Part shown: positions 9,019-18,697 of the stretch, piece by piece
Layout: each line of letters starts with the position of its first letter
Position numbering within the stretch: the stretch's first letter is position 1
Origin: Chara braunii
Lineage: Eukaryota; Streptophyta; Charophyceae; Charales; Characeae
Direction: 5' to 3'
Length of the DNA stretch: 27,361 nucleotides
Assembly (NCBI GenBank): GCA_003427395.1
Contig: BFEA01000045.1
Location: 2,275,606-2,302,966 of the forward strand
Notes under the pieces: generated by a model
Database searches by the model: none
The model's input: the letters and a program-made list of their open reading frames with translations, nothing else
Told to the model about the DNA's origin: nothing
Position numbers and translations under genes: made by a program

Positions 9019-10160
9019 ATAGGNCGTAACTCTGCGTACTAAAGGAAGAGACCAGCTCTAGTCCTTTCAGATTCTTTTTCTTCATATTAACAGTTTTAAT
9101 ATTTCCAAAATGAAAAACAAGGCAAAACNAAGTAATTCGAAAACGAAAANTCAACNGTCAAAGTANGGTCCGAAACCACTATGCGGCAGCAGAGTCACTA
9201 ATCGTCACGACGGGACGGCGACCCAATCCGGTATCCCATAATGAANTACTGACAAGCATTTTCCTNCCCTNAAAACACAAACGTTGTCCTATGCNTGGCG
9301 GGTACCCGTGTCCGATGNCAAGGAGGGGGCTTATGACCCTCCGTGAAGGGGGTGATAAGCCTCCTACCAATGCGGCCGCGGGTCGCCCTCCTTTTGAGGT
9401 CCTGNCGNGCGATGTCAGTTCGAAACGCACCCACTGACTGTATACGTGGGATCGACCTACTTAGACCACAAAAGGATGGTTCAAAATNCGAACCGTTGGC
9501 TTCCCNCGAAAGGACAAGCCAACGGGTAGAAAATCAGATTTAGAAAACTAAATAATAATAATAAAATAAAATAACAATAATAACCACAGAGAAAGGAAAA
9601 GAAAGGAAAGAGTAGCNTCACAAAATCTCTCCGTGCACCAGCCTTGCCTGGACCACGCCCCGCGCTCACACACGGATCTGGGGTTCCCTTTCTTTCTTTT
9701 CCCATTTTCCTTTCTTTTTAGTTCTCACTGTATCTGCCTCTTAGCCTGGCCACCGGGGTCCGCACGATTCGGACAAACAGGTCCGGTAGGCAATTTTACG
9801 AGGGGTCGATAAGACCCAGACCATGAGATGACAGTTACGGTCCGAGACCCGAATCGGCGGCCTTCCCTATGATGTGACAGATCAACCAGGTGGGAATCGG
9901 CAATTCAAAATTTTGGAAAAGAAATCATAGCATCGCAGTGACCCTAGGCCACATGATTTTCCCCATACTAAAGCGGGTTTAGATTTTTGGCATTTTATTT
10001 TTTTTTCCTCTTTCCTTTTCCGACAATGACTTTCTGCCTCATATATGCTACCCATAACTCAGTACAGGGGCGCTCGGCGCGCAGTTGAAAAGACCGGGCA
10101 AACCCTCTCACCTTCCCGTCCCAGGGCGAACTCGGCGGCTTCCACGGCCACAGGCCGGTC
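9019..10160. other. Gene-free region with several hairpins
   Basis: No coding domain is recognised. Hairpins include GGCTTAT/ATAAGCC (9328-9361) with an ACCC/GGGT inner stem, CCGTTGGCTT/AAGCCAACGG (9493-9525), and GGGTC/GACCC near 9800. An AT-rich A/T-only stretch runs about 9540-9590. The last ambiguous base lies near 9626. The boundary of the following truncated + strand element is probably near 10130-10160. Confidence 0.5.
9493..9525. repeat. Perfect 10-bp inverted repeat
   Basis: CCGTTGGCTT (9493-9502) is the exact reverse complement of AAGCCAACGG (9516-9525), with a 13-base loop containing one N. Confidence 0.85.
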
Positions 10161-11705
10161 GTGCTCTGTTGTACAGCAGGACGCCGAGTCTGCGTGGACC
10201 AATGGAAGTCCTTTACTGAGGAGGATCCCTGGGGCGAACGGTCCGCGGAACAAGTGAGGTTGGCATTGTCTGACCCAGTACAACTTTCGGAAGAACCCCT
10301 TACAATTGAAGGGGGACATGAGCAAGGCGACGAAGTCCTCGGGATCTCCGGGGGAATGGTATTTTTGGTTAATTCATTGATACAGGAAGATCGCAGCAAG
10401 TTAATGTTAGAAAAAGAGGAAGGCAGTGAAATCAAAGAAGCCTTTCGTGAGGAGGAATATGATGGGATCTATAAAAAGATTGGGCTTTGGTTGAATGGGG
10501 ATTTGAACGAGGCTGAGATAGAGCCAGAAATAAGAAAGAAGGCAAAGGACTTTGTCATTCGACAGGGGCATCTTTTCAAGAAGTCTGACGATGGAATGCC
10601 TAAGAGAGTGGTGTGTGGGGTTCCCAGACAGTTGGATGTAGCTGCGGCCCTACATGATGGAGTGGCAGGTGGACATCGATCTGCTCGAGTGACATTAAGA
10701 AAGATTCAACATCTCTATTTTTGGGATGATATGGGTAGGATGGTGGTGGAATTCTGCAACTCGTGCATCCCCTGTCAGAATCGTTCGAACCTCCGTTATG
10801 TCGAGCCTCTCAATCCGCGGTATGTGGTTGAGCCAGGTGCGGTTGTGCACCTCGATTTGGTCGTTATGCCACCCGGGCTTAATGGGTACAGATGCATTTT
10901 TGATGCGAGAGACAATCTTACCGGGTTCGTTGATGGGGGTGCGATCCGTGAATGAACCGGGAAAATTTTGGCAGAATGTATCGAAGAGTTTTACCTTCGG
11001 TACCCATTTGTTCGAGAATTCGTGATGGATCGAGGTGACGAATTTCGGGCAGCAGAGGTTCAGGCTCTTATGAAAAGACTGGGAGTGAACTACAGTTACA
11101 CCACTAGAGCACATCCCCAAGCTAATGCTCCGGTCGAACGTGGGCACGCCACCTTGACTAATTTTCTAGCCAAATGGTGTGCTGGCAAGCCGTCGACATG
11201 GCCCGTCTATCTCAGAGCTGCCATATTTATTGAAAATATAACTGTGAAACGAACTACTGGGTATGCTCCGGTTACGTTATGGTTTGGACGACATGCTACA
11301 TTTCCAATCGAGAGTTTCCTGACCACATGGCAAAAACAGGATATGAAGGCCATGCTTTCTACAGAAGAGTTGCTGGACCTGAGGGCCAGACAAATAAAGG
11401 CAACTGAGGAAAGAGTTGTAGAGACTGCTGCTTCAACTGCGGACAACAGACAGGCGGACAAAGTTAGATGGGATAAGCAACCCCCAGTTAGAAAGGAGTC
11501 GTTGGAAGTTGGAGATATTGTCCTCCTCTATGACTCATCTCTTGAAAAACAGTGATCGAGAAAATTAGATAATCGATGGATGGGGCCATATCGTATCATT
11601 AAGAAAACAGAGCATGGGGCATACGAGATTGAGGAGATGGATGGAGCACGTGGGCGAGATTGGGTTTCAGGCTCACGCTTGAAGAAGTTTGTTCATAGGG
11701 ACTAA
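10161..11705 (+). pseudogene. Ty3/gypsy integrase region of a 5'-truncated + strand element
   Basis: One frame covers this region with two interrupting TGA codons (10953-10955 and 11553-11555) and a final TAA near 11703. Early text (TEEDPWGE) matches the RNase H-integrase spacer of the - strand element. Then come the zinc-binding region (LHDGVAGGHRSA ... CNSCIPCQ), the catalytic core with all three acidic residues (VHLDLVVMP, VMDRGDEF, NAPVERGHATL) and a C-terminal GPY module (RWMGPYRI). It is clearly the same lineage as the integrase at 19133-20167, at moderate identity. The second stop stands at a Trp in the relative (SSLETQWTK), so G-to-A change explains it. No gag, protease or RT precedes it. 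Because it is opposite to the large element, it is a nested or captured fragment. Confidence 0.85.
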
Positions 11706-12109
11706 ATAATGCCTTACTTTTCTTAACAAACGTTGATATCCCTGGCTAACTTCATTTTATGACTAAGTATTTGTAGGATATATTTTCCATGTAGTGGACA
11801 GACACATATGGACTTTTAATGAATTACTTGTTGACGTCATTCCTGTCATTATTATTCGTTATCGAACAAGATAATTGATGTGCATAATGATTTTTTTCAA
11901 GCCTTGTAAAAATGATTCCCCGAGCATGCATCTCTTTTATTTCTTATGTTGAATGTGTTTTGCTTGTGAAGGATGGGTGTGGATCATTTGCGCAAAGTTA
12001 TGACTTAGCGTGTAACATGTGGCTTCCTGAACGATAAGTATTCGTTCTGTAGGCACATGGTTTAATAAATATAATAAGTTTATATGTAATACCTAGTCTT
12101 TATTGTGTT
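11706..12109 (+). other. AT-rich non-coding stretch after the integrase
   Basis: This is probably the 3' untranslated part of the truncated + strand element. It holds one TGACGTCA (11832-11839) and AATAAATATAATAA near 12064, a possible polyadenylation signal. No ORF or repeat family is recognised. Confidence 0.5.
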
Positions 12110-12457
12110 TTGATATTCCTGAAAGATGTGCGCCTTGTAGGTGGTAGTGAGGCTCGTGCCGGAACCTGGTTCCTGGTCCACGGCGAGATGATGTCATTTT
12201 CCTTGAAAAAGGGCGATGGCTACACTATCTCTGAAAAGGAGGATGGTGTCGTAATCCTGTTGAGACCTCGCCTATGGTGGGGAGTGATCGCTGCTTATCA
12301 CACGGGTGGGGTTGGTCGTCTATCCTTGTGTTATGCAGGGTCACCGCGTCCTTATGATCCTCGTCTGACCAACTTAGACTATATGGATGGGGTTGTCTCG
12401 CCCTGTAGACGTGGCATTAACAGGGTTGCGATATTGGAATCGGAGGGAATGTGGTGA
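12110..12457 (+). CDS. Hypothetical ORF downstream of the + strand integrase
   Basis: An open frame of 115 codons; the first ATG is internal (12188), so the open stretch is longer than any conventional protein from it. The text (for example GTWFLVHGEMMSFSLKKGDG and EKEDGVVILLRPRLWWGVIA) has a balanced composition and two beta-rich stretches, unlike the shadow ORFs nearby. I recognise no family, and it does not show the A or B patterns. It lies about 400 bases beyond pol on the same strand, where an accessory ORF or a remnant might sit. It could be real but decayed, or chance. Confidence 0.25.
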   Translation: MIFLKDVRLVGGSEARAGTWFLVHGEMMSFSLKKGDGYTISEKEDGVVILLRPRLWWGVIAAYHTGGVGRLSLCYAGSPRPYDPRLTNLDYMDGVVSPCRRGINRVAILESEGMW

Positions 12458-12808
12458 GGCTCGAATCTAAAGCGGGGCTTGATGTCGAGATGTTATCCTT
12501 TGTGGAGGATTACACCACTCCTCGACGCAGTCACATAGAATTCAGGGGTACTAAGGCATAAAAATCCTAGGTATTTGTAAAATTGCACAATCGGATGGGT
12601 TATGAAACTCGGGTGAAGGACTTAAATAATGGGTTCTTGTATTGGATGGCTAGTTCAGATTATGTCTCAACGATTATCATAGGTTGGGTTATGGAGACCT
12701 GTCAGGGGTTATTCCTGGCTCATTCTGGGAATTAGCTAAAGGTTAATACGGGTCTTCCAGAAGGGATGGTGGAACACCGAAGCCTTGCTATTATTATCCC
12801 CGACAACC
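12458..12808. other. Non-coding spacer
   Basis: I see no gene, tRNA or clear repeat here. Confidence 0.4.
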
Positions 12809-12876
12809 GTGACTGTAGTATAGTACGAGTATCCTTGTGTTACGTGGGAGGTCCAGGTTAAACTCCTGGCAACACT
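12809..12876 (+). tRNA. tRNA-Asp-like pseudogene, copy 1
   Basis: The stretch follows plant tRNA-Asp(GUC) in order: TGTAGTATAGT of the D-arm/A-box (12815-12825), GTATCC, GTTACGTGGG of the anticodon arm, then GGTCCAGGTTAAACTCCTGG of the T-arm and CAAC. The T-loop reads GTTAAA where tRNAs have GTTCGA, the anticodon position reads GTT and not GTC, and the acceptor stem pairs poorly. It is therefore a pseudogene or a tRNA-derived repeat. Confidence 0.6.
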
Positions 12877-12881
12877 TGACT

Positions 12882-12948
12882 GTGTTGAAGTGTTGTGGAT
12901 GCATCCCCATGGACATGAGAGACCCGGGTTAAATTCCCGGCAGTAATG
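12882..12948 (+). tRNA. tRNA-Asp/Gly-like pseudogene, copy 2
   Basis: It lies about 74 bases after copy 1. GTGTTGAAGTGTTGTGG parallels the D-arm of copy 1, and GACCCGGGTTAAATTCCCGG is a tRNA T-arm with the same GTTAAA change in the loop as copy 1. The middle is shortened and there is no proper anticodon stem. The shared loop change indicates tandem duplication of an already altered tRNA-derived unit. Confidence 0.5.
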
Positions 12949-13025
12949 GTTGCTTGCCCAGATGATTGAAATATTGATTTCCAACCGAATGAATTTTGTT
13001 AGCCAGAACCATGAAAACTAAGTCC

Positions 13026-13104
13026 TTTGAATTTTGGGATTCCAGGGGCTGAATCTGGGCCTGAGTTTTGAATTTTGGGCTTCCAGGGGTTGAATCTGGT
13101 ACCA
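13026..13104 (+). repeat. Two-copy 41-bp tandem repeat
   Basis: TTTGAATTTTGGG(A/C)TTCCAGGGG(C/T)TGAATCTGG occurs at 13026 and 13067 with few differences. A weaker third copy (AAATTTTGGCTTCGAGGG) lies near 13128. Confidence 0.8.
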
Positions 13105-13270
13105 ATCCGATGAATGCAGAATGATTGTAAATTTTGGCTTCGAGGGCATAACTCGTTTAATAGTAAGGAGTCTGTTTTTTCGGATATCCGCTGTTATAGT
13201 ATCTGTGATTTTATTAAGATTGAAGGATACTACGAGAAGTATCTGCAAGATTTCATATTGAGAGCACCGA

Positions 13271-14090
13271 CCACGTGAATGACGTGGAAGTCGTTCAATG
13301 GGGCCCAGGAATGCTGTCGGGGCAGAAACCCTGACAAGGGTATCTGCCCGTGTTTTTCAACGTCGGACGCTGTCTGACCTTCTCACTTAATTAGAAGACT
13401 TGATGAGATTGACGTTGCCAGAGTTTATCCAGACCAGCGCTATGACTGAAAGACTTGAACTTTTTGAACCTGACGTCGTCGACGCAGGACGACACCGACA
13501 TCCGTGCAGGATAACGACGGTCGGCACTGTCGTCCGCGGGTTTCGACGAGGCCGCGCTGGTGTGCGGTCGTGGGGAAACTAAAGTTGAGCCTACTCTACC
13601 TATAATAAGGTCGTGCGGCTGTTAAGCCGCGCGATTCAGGGCCTAAGCGGGCCAAGAAGGGGTCGTCGCGGCAAGATGGACCGCGGCGTGAAGGGATGGC
13701 TTAGGGTCCATATGGCTTTTGCGCCAAGGACCCGGGGGCGAAGGCGTCGAGGCCGGCTAAGTACGGCAACTGTTAAAGCTGTCGGCCGCCGACCCCGCCT
13801 GCCAGCCACGGCAGCAAGCCGGCTTAGCAGGCATAGCCTGCTAGGCGTTAGCAAGGGGCCTGCTGGGCACAAGGAGCCCTTCATATGGAAGGGCCGCTCC
13901 TTTTCTGATGTGAAAAGGAGCTAGCCCAGTAGGTATCGTCGCCAGATTACTACCCTGCAGACATAGGGATCGAACCTAACAACCTGCACTACCGGGCTAG
14001 CTCCTTTTGGAGCAGTCCGCGAATTGACAAAGGGTGCGGGCGATTTCTGGCCGTGCGATCTTCGAGATCGCGCGGCTGAAATCAGCCGCG
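13271..14090. repeat. Hairpin-dense segment, left of the gap
   Basis: Short perfect or near-perfect inverted repeats follow closely: 13271-13287 (CCACGT/ACGTGG); 13320-13349 (GGGCAGA.ACCCT, loop GACA, one mismatch); 13615-13630; 13826-13842 (AGCAGGC/GCCTGCT); 13877-13893 (CCCTTC/GAAGGG); 13896-13921 (GCTCCTTTTC/GAAAAGGAGC); 13913-14008 (20-bp arms, one mismatch); 14055-14071 (GCGATCT/AGATCGC); 14071-14090 (CGCGGCTGA/TCAGCCGCG). The AAAAGGAGC/GCTCCTTTT arms can pair in more than one way. The + strand frame at 13613-13924 and its opposite look like composition artefacts. A weak tRNA-like B box (GGTTCGATCCC, - strand, about 13969-13979) lies in the large loop. Confidence 0.75.
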
Positions 14091-14185
14091 CTGGGGTGAA
14101 AAGGCCCCTGCGTGAGGATGACATGCATAGGCCGAGAAATGGCCAAAATTTTCTTTTTTTGAAAAAAAAAAAAAAAAAAAAAAAA

Positions 14186-15045
14186 NNNNNNNNNNNNNNN
14201 NNNNNNNNNNNNNNNNNNNNNNNNNNNNNNNNNNNNNNNNNNNNNNNNNNNNNNNNNNNNNNNNNNNNNNNNNNNNNNNNNNNNNNNNNNNNNNNNNNNN
14301 NNNNNNNNNNNNNNNNNNNNNNNNNNNNNNNNNNNNNNNNNNNNNNNNNNNNNNNNNNNNNNNNNNNNNNNNNNNNNNNNNNNNNNNNNNNNNNNNNNNN
14401 NNNNNNNNNNNNNNNNNNNNNNNNNNNNNNNNNNNNNNNNNNNNNNNNNNNNNNNNNNNNNNNNNNNNNNNNNNNNNNNNNNNNNNNNNNNNNNNNNNNN
14501 NNNNNNNNNNNNNNNNNNNNNNNNNNNNNNNNNNNNNNNNNNNNNNNNNNNNNNNNNNNNNNNNNNNNNNNNNNNNNNNNNNNNNNNNNNNNNNNNNNNN
14601 NNNNNNNNNNNNNNNNNNNNNNNNNNNNNNNNNNNNNNNNNNNNNNNNNNNNNNNNNNNNNNNNNNNNNNNNNNNNNNNNNNNNNNNNNNNNNNNNNNNN
14701 NNNNNNNNNNNNNNNNNNNNNNNNNNNNNNNNNNNNNNNNNNNNNNNNNNNNNNNNNNNNNNNNNNNNNNNNNNNNNNNNNNNNNNNNNNNNNNNNNNNN
14801 NNNNNNNNNNNNNNNNNNNNNNNNNNNNNNNNNNNNNNNNNNNNNNNNNNNNNNNNNNNNNNNNNNNNNNNNNNNNNNNNNNNNNNNNNNNNNNNNNNNN
14901 NNNNNNNNNNNNNNNNNNNNNNNNNNNNNNNNNNNNNNNNNNNNNNNNNNNNNNNNNNNNNNNNNNNNNNNNNNNNNNNNNNNNNNNNNNNNNNNNNNNN
15001 NNNNNNNNNNNNNNNNNNNNNNNNNNNNNNNNNNNNNNNNNNNNN
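14186..15045. other. Assembly gap of 860 N inside an A-tract
   Basis: The gap is preceded by G and 24 A residues and followed by A7-CG-A16. Both edges being A-runs means the true sequence and length are unknown. Confidence 0.98.
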
Positions 15046-15123
15046 AAAAAAACGAAAAAAAAAAAAAAAAGAGGGAGAAGTTGGAAAAAAAAAGAAACGA
15101 CTGTGGAGCTAGTCGTGGCCTCG

Positions 15124-15330
15124 GTCCAGATGCAAGTTTAGAAGCATCTGGACTATGGATAGATAGCAGACTGTTGGTTTCAACAGTCTGCTGGAAAAAG
15201 GCTTGGTACAACCGTTTCGGGGCTGTTTCTGGCCGCGGGTGAAGGCCAGATGCACTGCCAAGGTTCAGAACTTGGTTCCCCTAGGGGAACATCGAGTTTC
15301 CTAGCCCTTGATCACGATTTAGATCAAGGG
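15124..15330. repeat. Hairpin-dense segment, right of the gap
   Basis: Perfect inverted repeats: 15124-15153 (GTCCAGATGC/GCATCTGGAC), 15165-15192 (12-bp arms AGCAGACTGTTG/CAACAGTCTGCT, loop GTTT), 15275-15290 (palindrome GTTCCCCTAGGGGAAC) and 15305-15330 (CCCTTGATC/GATCAAGGG). The style matches the segment left of the gap. Confidence 0.85.
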
Positions 15331-15390
15331 TCAGGCCCTATTCCGGTATTTGGCAGGGGGCAAAGTAACTGCCCTCAGCCTTCAACCAAC

Positions 15391-15398
15391 TATAAAAG
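15391..15398 (+). promoter_or_regulatory. TATA box
   Basis: TATAAAAG follows the hairpin-dense segment and precedes a GC-rich repeat and the ORF at 16135. It may be the promoter of an LTR whose 5' part is the hairpin-dense DNA. Confidence 0.4.
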
Positions 15399-15630
15399 CT
15401 AGCCTGCCACCCAGCAGCCTCACACTTGTGGCAATGTTGCTGGGGCATTCTACTTGAGTAGATGCTGGCTGGCTGGCTGCTGGTGTGATGAGGCGAAGTG
15501 CTGGAGGTCTACAGTAGCACTTGGAGGAAGGAGGAGGCAGCCATAACTAAAGGCTAGGAGCTTCTTGCCCCACCTTCCGTGCTGTGATGCGGGCTGTGGG
15601 GAAGCCGTAGCCTTGAGGCTGCTGCTGGAT

Positions 15631-15845
15631 TGGGCGGTACGGCAGAAGCGCTGCCGAAACGGTGCGGCGGTAGCGCTGGTTTCTTGGCGGTACGGCGGAA
15701 GCGCTGCCGAAATTGTGCGGCGGCAGCGCTGGTTTTCTTGGCGGTACAGCGGAAGCACTGCCGAATTCTTGCAGCGGCAATACCGATTTTCTTGGCGGTA
15801 CGGCGCGGGTGCTGCTGGATTGTGTGGCAACAGTACTTTGCACAG
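15631..15845 (+). repeat. Four-copy 53-54 bp GC-rich tandem repeat
   Basis: Units start at 15631, 15684, 15738 and 15792 with TTGGCGGTACGGCGGAAGCG followed by CTGCCGAA and a variable end. The second unit contains a perfect hairpin (AGCGCTGCCG at 15700-15709, CGGCAGCGCT at 15721-15730). The multiple overlapping - strand frames of 119-168 codons here are products of the repeat. Confidence 0.85.
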
Positions 15846-16134
15846 GACTGCGAGAAGGGGGGTTGGTCGTTCCCGCAGGGACGATACTGCGAAGGTGGAA
15901 GTGCACTTTGTAATAGAAAGGGTGTGGCGATCGTCTTGTTGAGCACGTTGCGGCACGCGGTACCTGTAAGGACTGTTAAGGCCGCTGTTATTTTTTTGTG
16001 GCGGAATTTTTCACTTCCGTTTTCAGGATCCGTCTCATCATCATAAACTTCACTCATACAACCTTCTCGGTCATAGCCTTTGGCGCTAAATTCCGTCTTT
16101 TATCTTCTCTTTTAACAGCCATCTCACGCGCATC

Positions 16135-16605
16135 ATGCCTGAGGCACGCCGCGGACAGGGTAGAGGTAAGGGAGGAAGAGGAGGGAAAGCAAAGGAAGAA
16201 CCGCCAGCCAGGGCACGGCGGGATTATAGTTCAGAGGAGGAGGAAGATGAGGAGCCGCGAGGCTATGGCCGTTTAAGGCCACACCCTCGCTACCTGTTAG
16301 GAGGGTGGTACGAGAGAACTCCATCACCAGATATAATGGAGTTCCTTCGCAAGAAATTCGACGCGCGCTATGGTACTCCTAGCGCCTCTTCTCCTTCTTA
16401 TATCCCCAGAGCTCCTCCCACCCTTGCCATAAGCAAGGCGATAGTGCCCATTCCACCCCCTTCTGTTCCATGTACTGTCTCATCACCCCATCATCCCAGT
16501 CACTGTGTTCTTTTCAGCATTTTCTTTCTCCTCTTTCTCTTCCAACTCGAGCTCATGGCTGTCTTTTACGTCTTATATAAGCGTGATTTCTTCTCAGCCT
16601 TTTGA
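16135..16605 (+). CDS. RG-rich, acidic ORF; possible gag N-terminus
   Basis: A 156-codon ORF with an ATG at 16135. Residues 4-20 are an Arg/Gly-rich tract (RRGQGRGKGGRGGKAK), followed by an acidic run (SSEEEEDEEP, about 31-40), a WYERTPSP stretch (about 58-65) and a Pro/Ser-rich part. The last 35 residues are strongly hydrophobic and look as if they follow a frame change or lie beyond a splice site. Basic and acidic low-complexity starts are common in gag proteins, and a TATA box lies 740 bases upstream. However, no capsid motif, zinc knuckle or downstream pol is present on this strand. Identity as gag is a guess. Confidence 0.3.
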   Translation: MPEARRGQGRGKGGRGGKAKEEPPARARRDYSSEEEEDEEPRGYGRLRPHPRYLLGGWYERTPSPDIMEFLRKKFDARYGTPSASSPSYIPRAPPTLAISKAIVPIPPPSVPCTVSSPHHPSHCVLFSIFFLLFLFQLELMAVFYVLYKRDFFSAF

Positions 16606-16887
16606 ATCTGATTTCTGGCTCATAAAGTTCTCAATCCAACCCGTTTCATAGCGTCCCAGGCCTGAGAGTTTGGCTTCCTTAAGGCCAGGGATGCAGGTTC
16701 CTCGTGAACCAGGTCGCTTGTCGGCCACCAAATAAAATTTTAAGGAGGATTCTGTCTGAATGTTTGACTTGTTCCACTGTTGACCTTCTCACATGGAGGT
16801 TACCTCAGCTCTTGATCAGACATTTATGCCAAGGATGACCCCAATAACGAGGGTACTCACTCTATCTGCTATGCTGGGAGTACGGTT
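16606..16887. other. Non-coding spacer with AATAAA
   Basis: AATAAA at 16731-16736 is followed by AATTTTAAGGAGG, and a GGTTC/GAACC hairpin lies near 16696-16710. The boundary between the nested + strand DNA and the large - strand element may lie about here, but no terminal repeat is visible to fix it. Confidence 0.35.
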
Positions 16888-17060
16888 TACCAAACCCTCT
16901 TTTCTGTTCTCGGATCTGAGAGACATCTTCTCAGCTCCTCACTTGATGGAGATACCAAACCCTTGTTTTCTTTCTCTGGCCTGAGTGAGGCGTCTTCTCA
17001 ACTTCTCGGACAAAAGGGAGAGGATACCAAACCCTTTTTCTTTTTCCTGGTCTGGGAACT
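16888..17060 (-). repeat. Three-copy 65-72 bp tandem repeat in the post-pol zone
   Basis: TACCAAACCC followed by a T-rich stretch and (T/G)CTGAG occurs at 16888, 16953 and 17025. This is the far end of the repeat-rich 3' zone of the large element. Confidence 0.7.
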
Positions 17061-17239
17061 TCAGATAAGTATTTGTATACCTGCAAAACCAGCAAGTCCC
17101 ACAGACAACAACCATACCCCAGCATGCAGACCCTCTGACAACCAGCAGCCAAGCACTAATAAATTCGAATAAAACCCATAAATAAAATAATAAATACAAT
17201 TAACAATTAATACATAACAGTTCTTCATACCCAGGATTT

Positions 17240-18330
17240 ATTGATTGCCTTAGTTTCGGCCCACCACTAGCTAGGAATGCCAGATGTCCCGTCAGTCTGA
17301 CATACCTCATTCGGCCCGCCTCAAGCTAGGACTAGTCAGACCATCTGTCTTGACAGCCCCTTTGAACTGCCTCCAGGTCAGGACCAATCATACCCACTAC
17401 TCGAGTATGGCAGCCCTTTGGCACTCTCGCCAGGACATGGTCTGGTCACCCTATGACAGTAGACGTCCCGTCAGTCTAACTGTCCCGAATCCGGATTTGA
17501 CCACTGCGATCAGGGACCAACTCACCTACCAGTTTTTGGCCAAGGGCGCTGGCTACCCCGCCCAGATTTTTGAACGTGGGACCCGGTCTAACCACAGTTC
17601 CAGGCTCTGGCTAACCTCACTGGATTGCATCCTCTGGCTGCGATAGGGTTCCAACTGACCCTTCTCAGCCTCATAGGCCAGACTCTCGGAGTCTTAGCCT
17701 CAGCTGACTACGGAATTCGACACTCGCGTCGGGGACCTGCTGACCCCACCAGATTGCAACCTACTACGGTAAGGCTCTGGCTGGCCCCGACAATCAAAGC
17801 ATCCTTAGGTTAGAGAGGAAAAAAAAAAAAAAACCAGGCACATACAGTCAGGCAAGCATATTATAACCCCACAAGCAGACTGCCCTCGCCCCATAACAGA
17901 ACAAACATTTCCCAAGAGACCTCCCTTCAGTCTCAGGAGGCACTGAACAATAACATGCTAGCCAACACTAAGGGTTCGCAAGAGACCTCCCTTCAGCCTC
18001 AAGCAAAGACTTAGTGCTAGCCCCAGAGAGGTCCATTCCCTCAACTGGGATTTCTTTTCCAAGAGACGTCCCGTCAGTCTCAAGGAAACACTGAAACACT
18101 GATCTCAGAGAGGTCCCCTCCCTCATCTGAGTGAAGACAGGCCCTTAGCCAAGAAGCACGAAGTCCCTCTACTCGCCACTCTTAATCAAGTAAAGTTGAA
18201 CTTCTTTATGCCTGCCTTCATCTGAATCTCTTGGATGGACAACTTAGTCAGAGACACGAAATCCTTCTGCTGATAACTTTCAATCAGACAGAACTGAACT
18301 TCTTTATGCCCATCATGCTTTCTCTTTGTA
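17240..18330 (-). repeat. 3' zone of diverged tandem repeats downstream of pol
   Basis: Several repeat families follow one another. GTCCCGTCAGTCT recurs at about 17286, 17467 and 18067. CAAGAGAC(C/G)TCCC(T/G)TCAG recurs at about 17913, 17978 and 18059 with an AGAGAGGTCC partner. A 97-bp unit containing GAACTTCTTTATGCC recurs at about 18157 and 18254. No gene is supported here. Hypervariable tandem repeats between pol and the 3' LTR are known from giant plant Tat/Ogre elements; the resemblance is structural only. Confidence 0.6.
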
Positions 18331-18479
18331 ATAAGAATAATACTGCTTATATCATTTGATGTGCCACAACCATGAGTTTCTCAGATCTTGACACTGTGTC
18401 AATGCTCCCAGAACTGTACTCACAATTACTCCCCACTCTCAGGGTTTGACACTACGACTGCAGCACTGCATCAAAGATA

Positions 18480-18640
18480 TAGTCTCATCAACTTAGTTGC
18501 TTGCTGAAATAGATAATGAAATGACTTGCTGAAAACTGGAATATTGAAACTGAGATGCTGAAACCGAAATACTGAAACTGAAATGTTGAATTCGTTATGT
18601 AAGAATGATCATTGTCTGCTGATAACTGAGCCTCACTGTC
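18480..18640. repeat. CTGAAACTGAAAT low-complexity repeat just after pol
   Basis: Irregular 13-17 bp units such as GATGCTGAAACCGAAATACTGAAACTGAAATG run from about 18490 to 18600, 60-200 bases after the pol stop. They recall the GAACTGAATAC repeats at 3860-3930. Confidence 0.55.
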
Positions 18641-18697
18641 TCAGTGTCCTACCGTTCTCTTACTTGGATGGTTAACTTCTCTTTCCTCTCCTTGGAG

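Noticed and set aside
10045-10435. - strand ORF of 146 codons opposite the start of the + strand integrase region
   Set aside because: Shadow of the coding frame, with no family resemblance.
13636-13924. Arg-rich ORFs on both strands at about 13.6-13.9 kb
   Set aside because: Composition artefact of GC-rich hairpin DNA, with mirrored open frames on the two strands.
13997-15211. Open frames of about 360-400 codons across 14.0-15.2 kb on both strands
   Set aside because: They consist almost wholly of the N gap; the real flanks are poly-A/T and hairpin DNA.
15450-16057. Several overlapping Arg/Pro/Ser-rich frames of 119-168 codons on the - strand
   Set aside because: They arise from the 54-bp GC-rich tandem repeat being open in more than one frame; no family resemblance.
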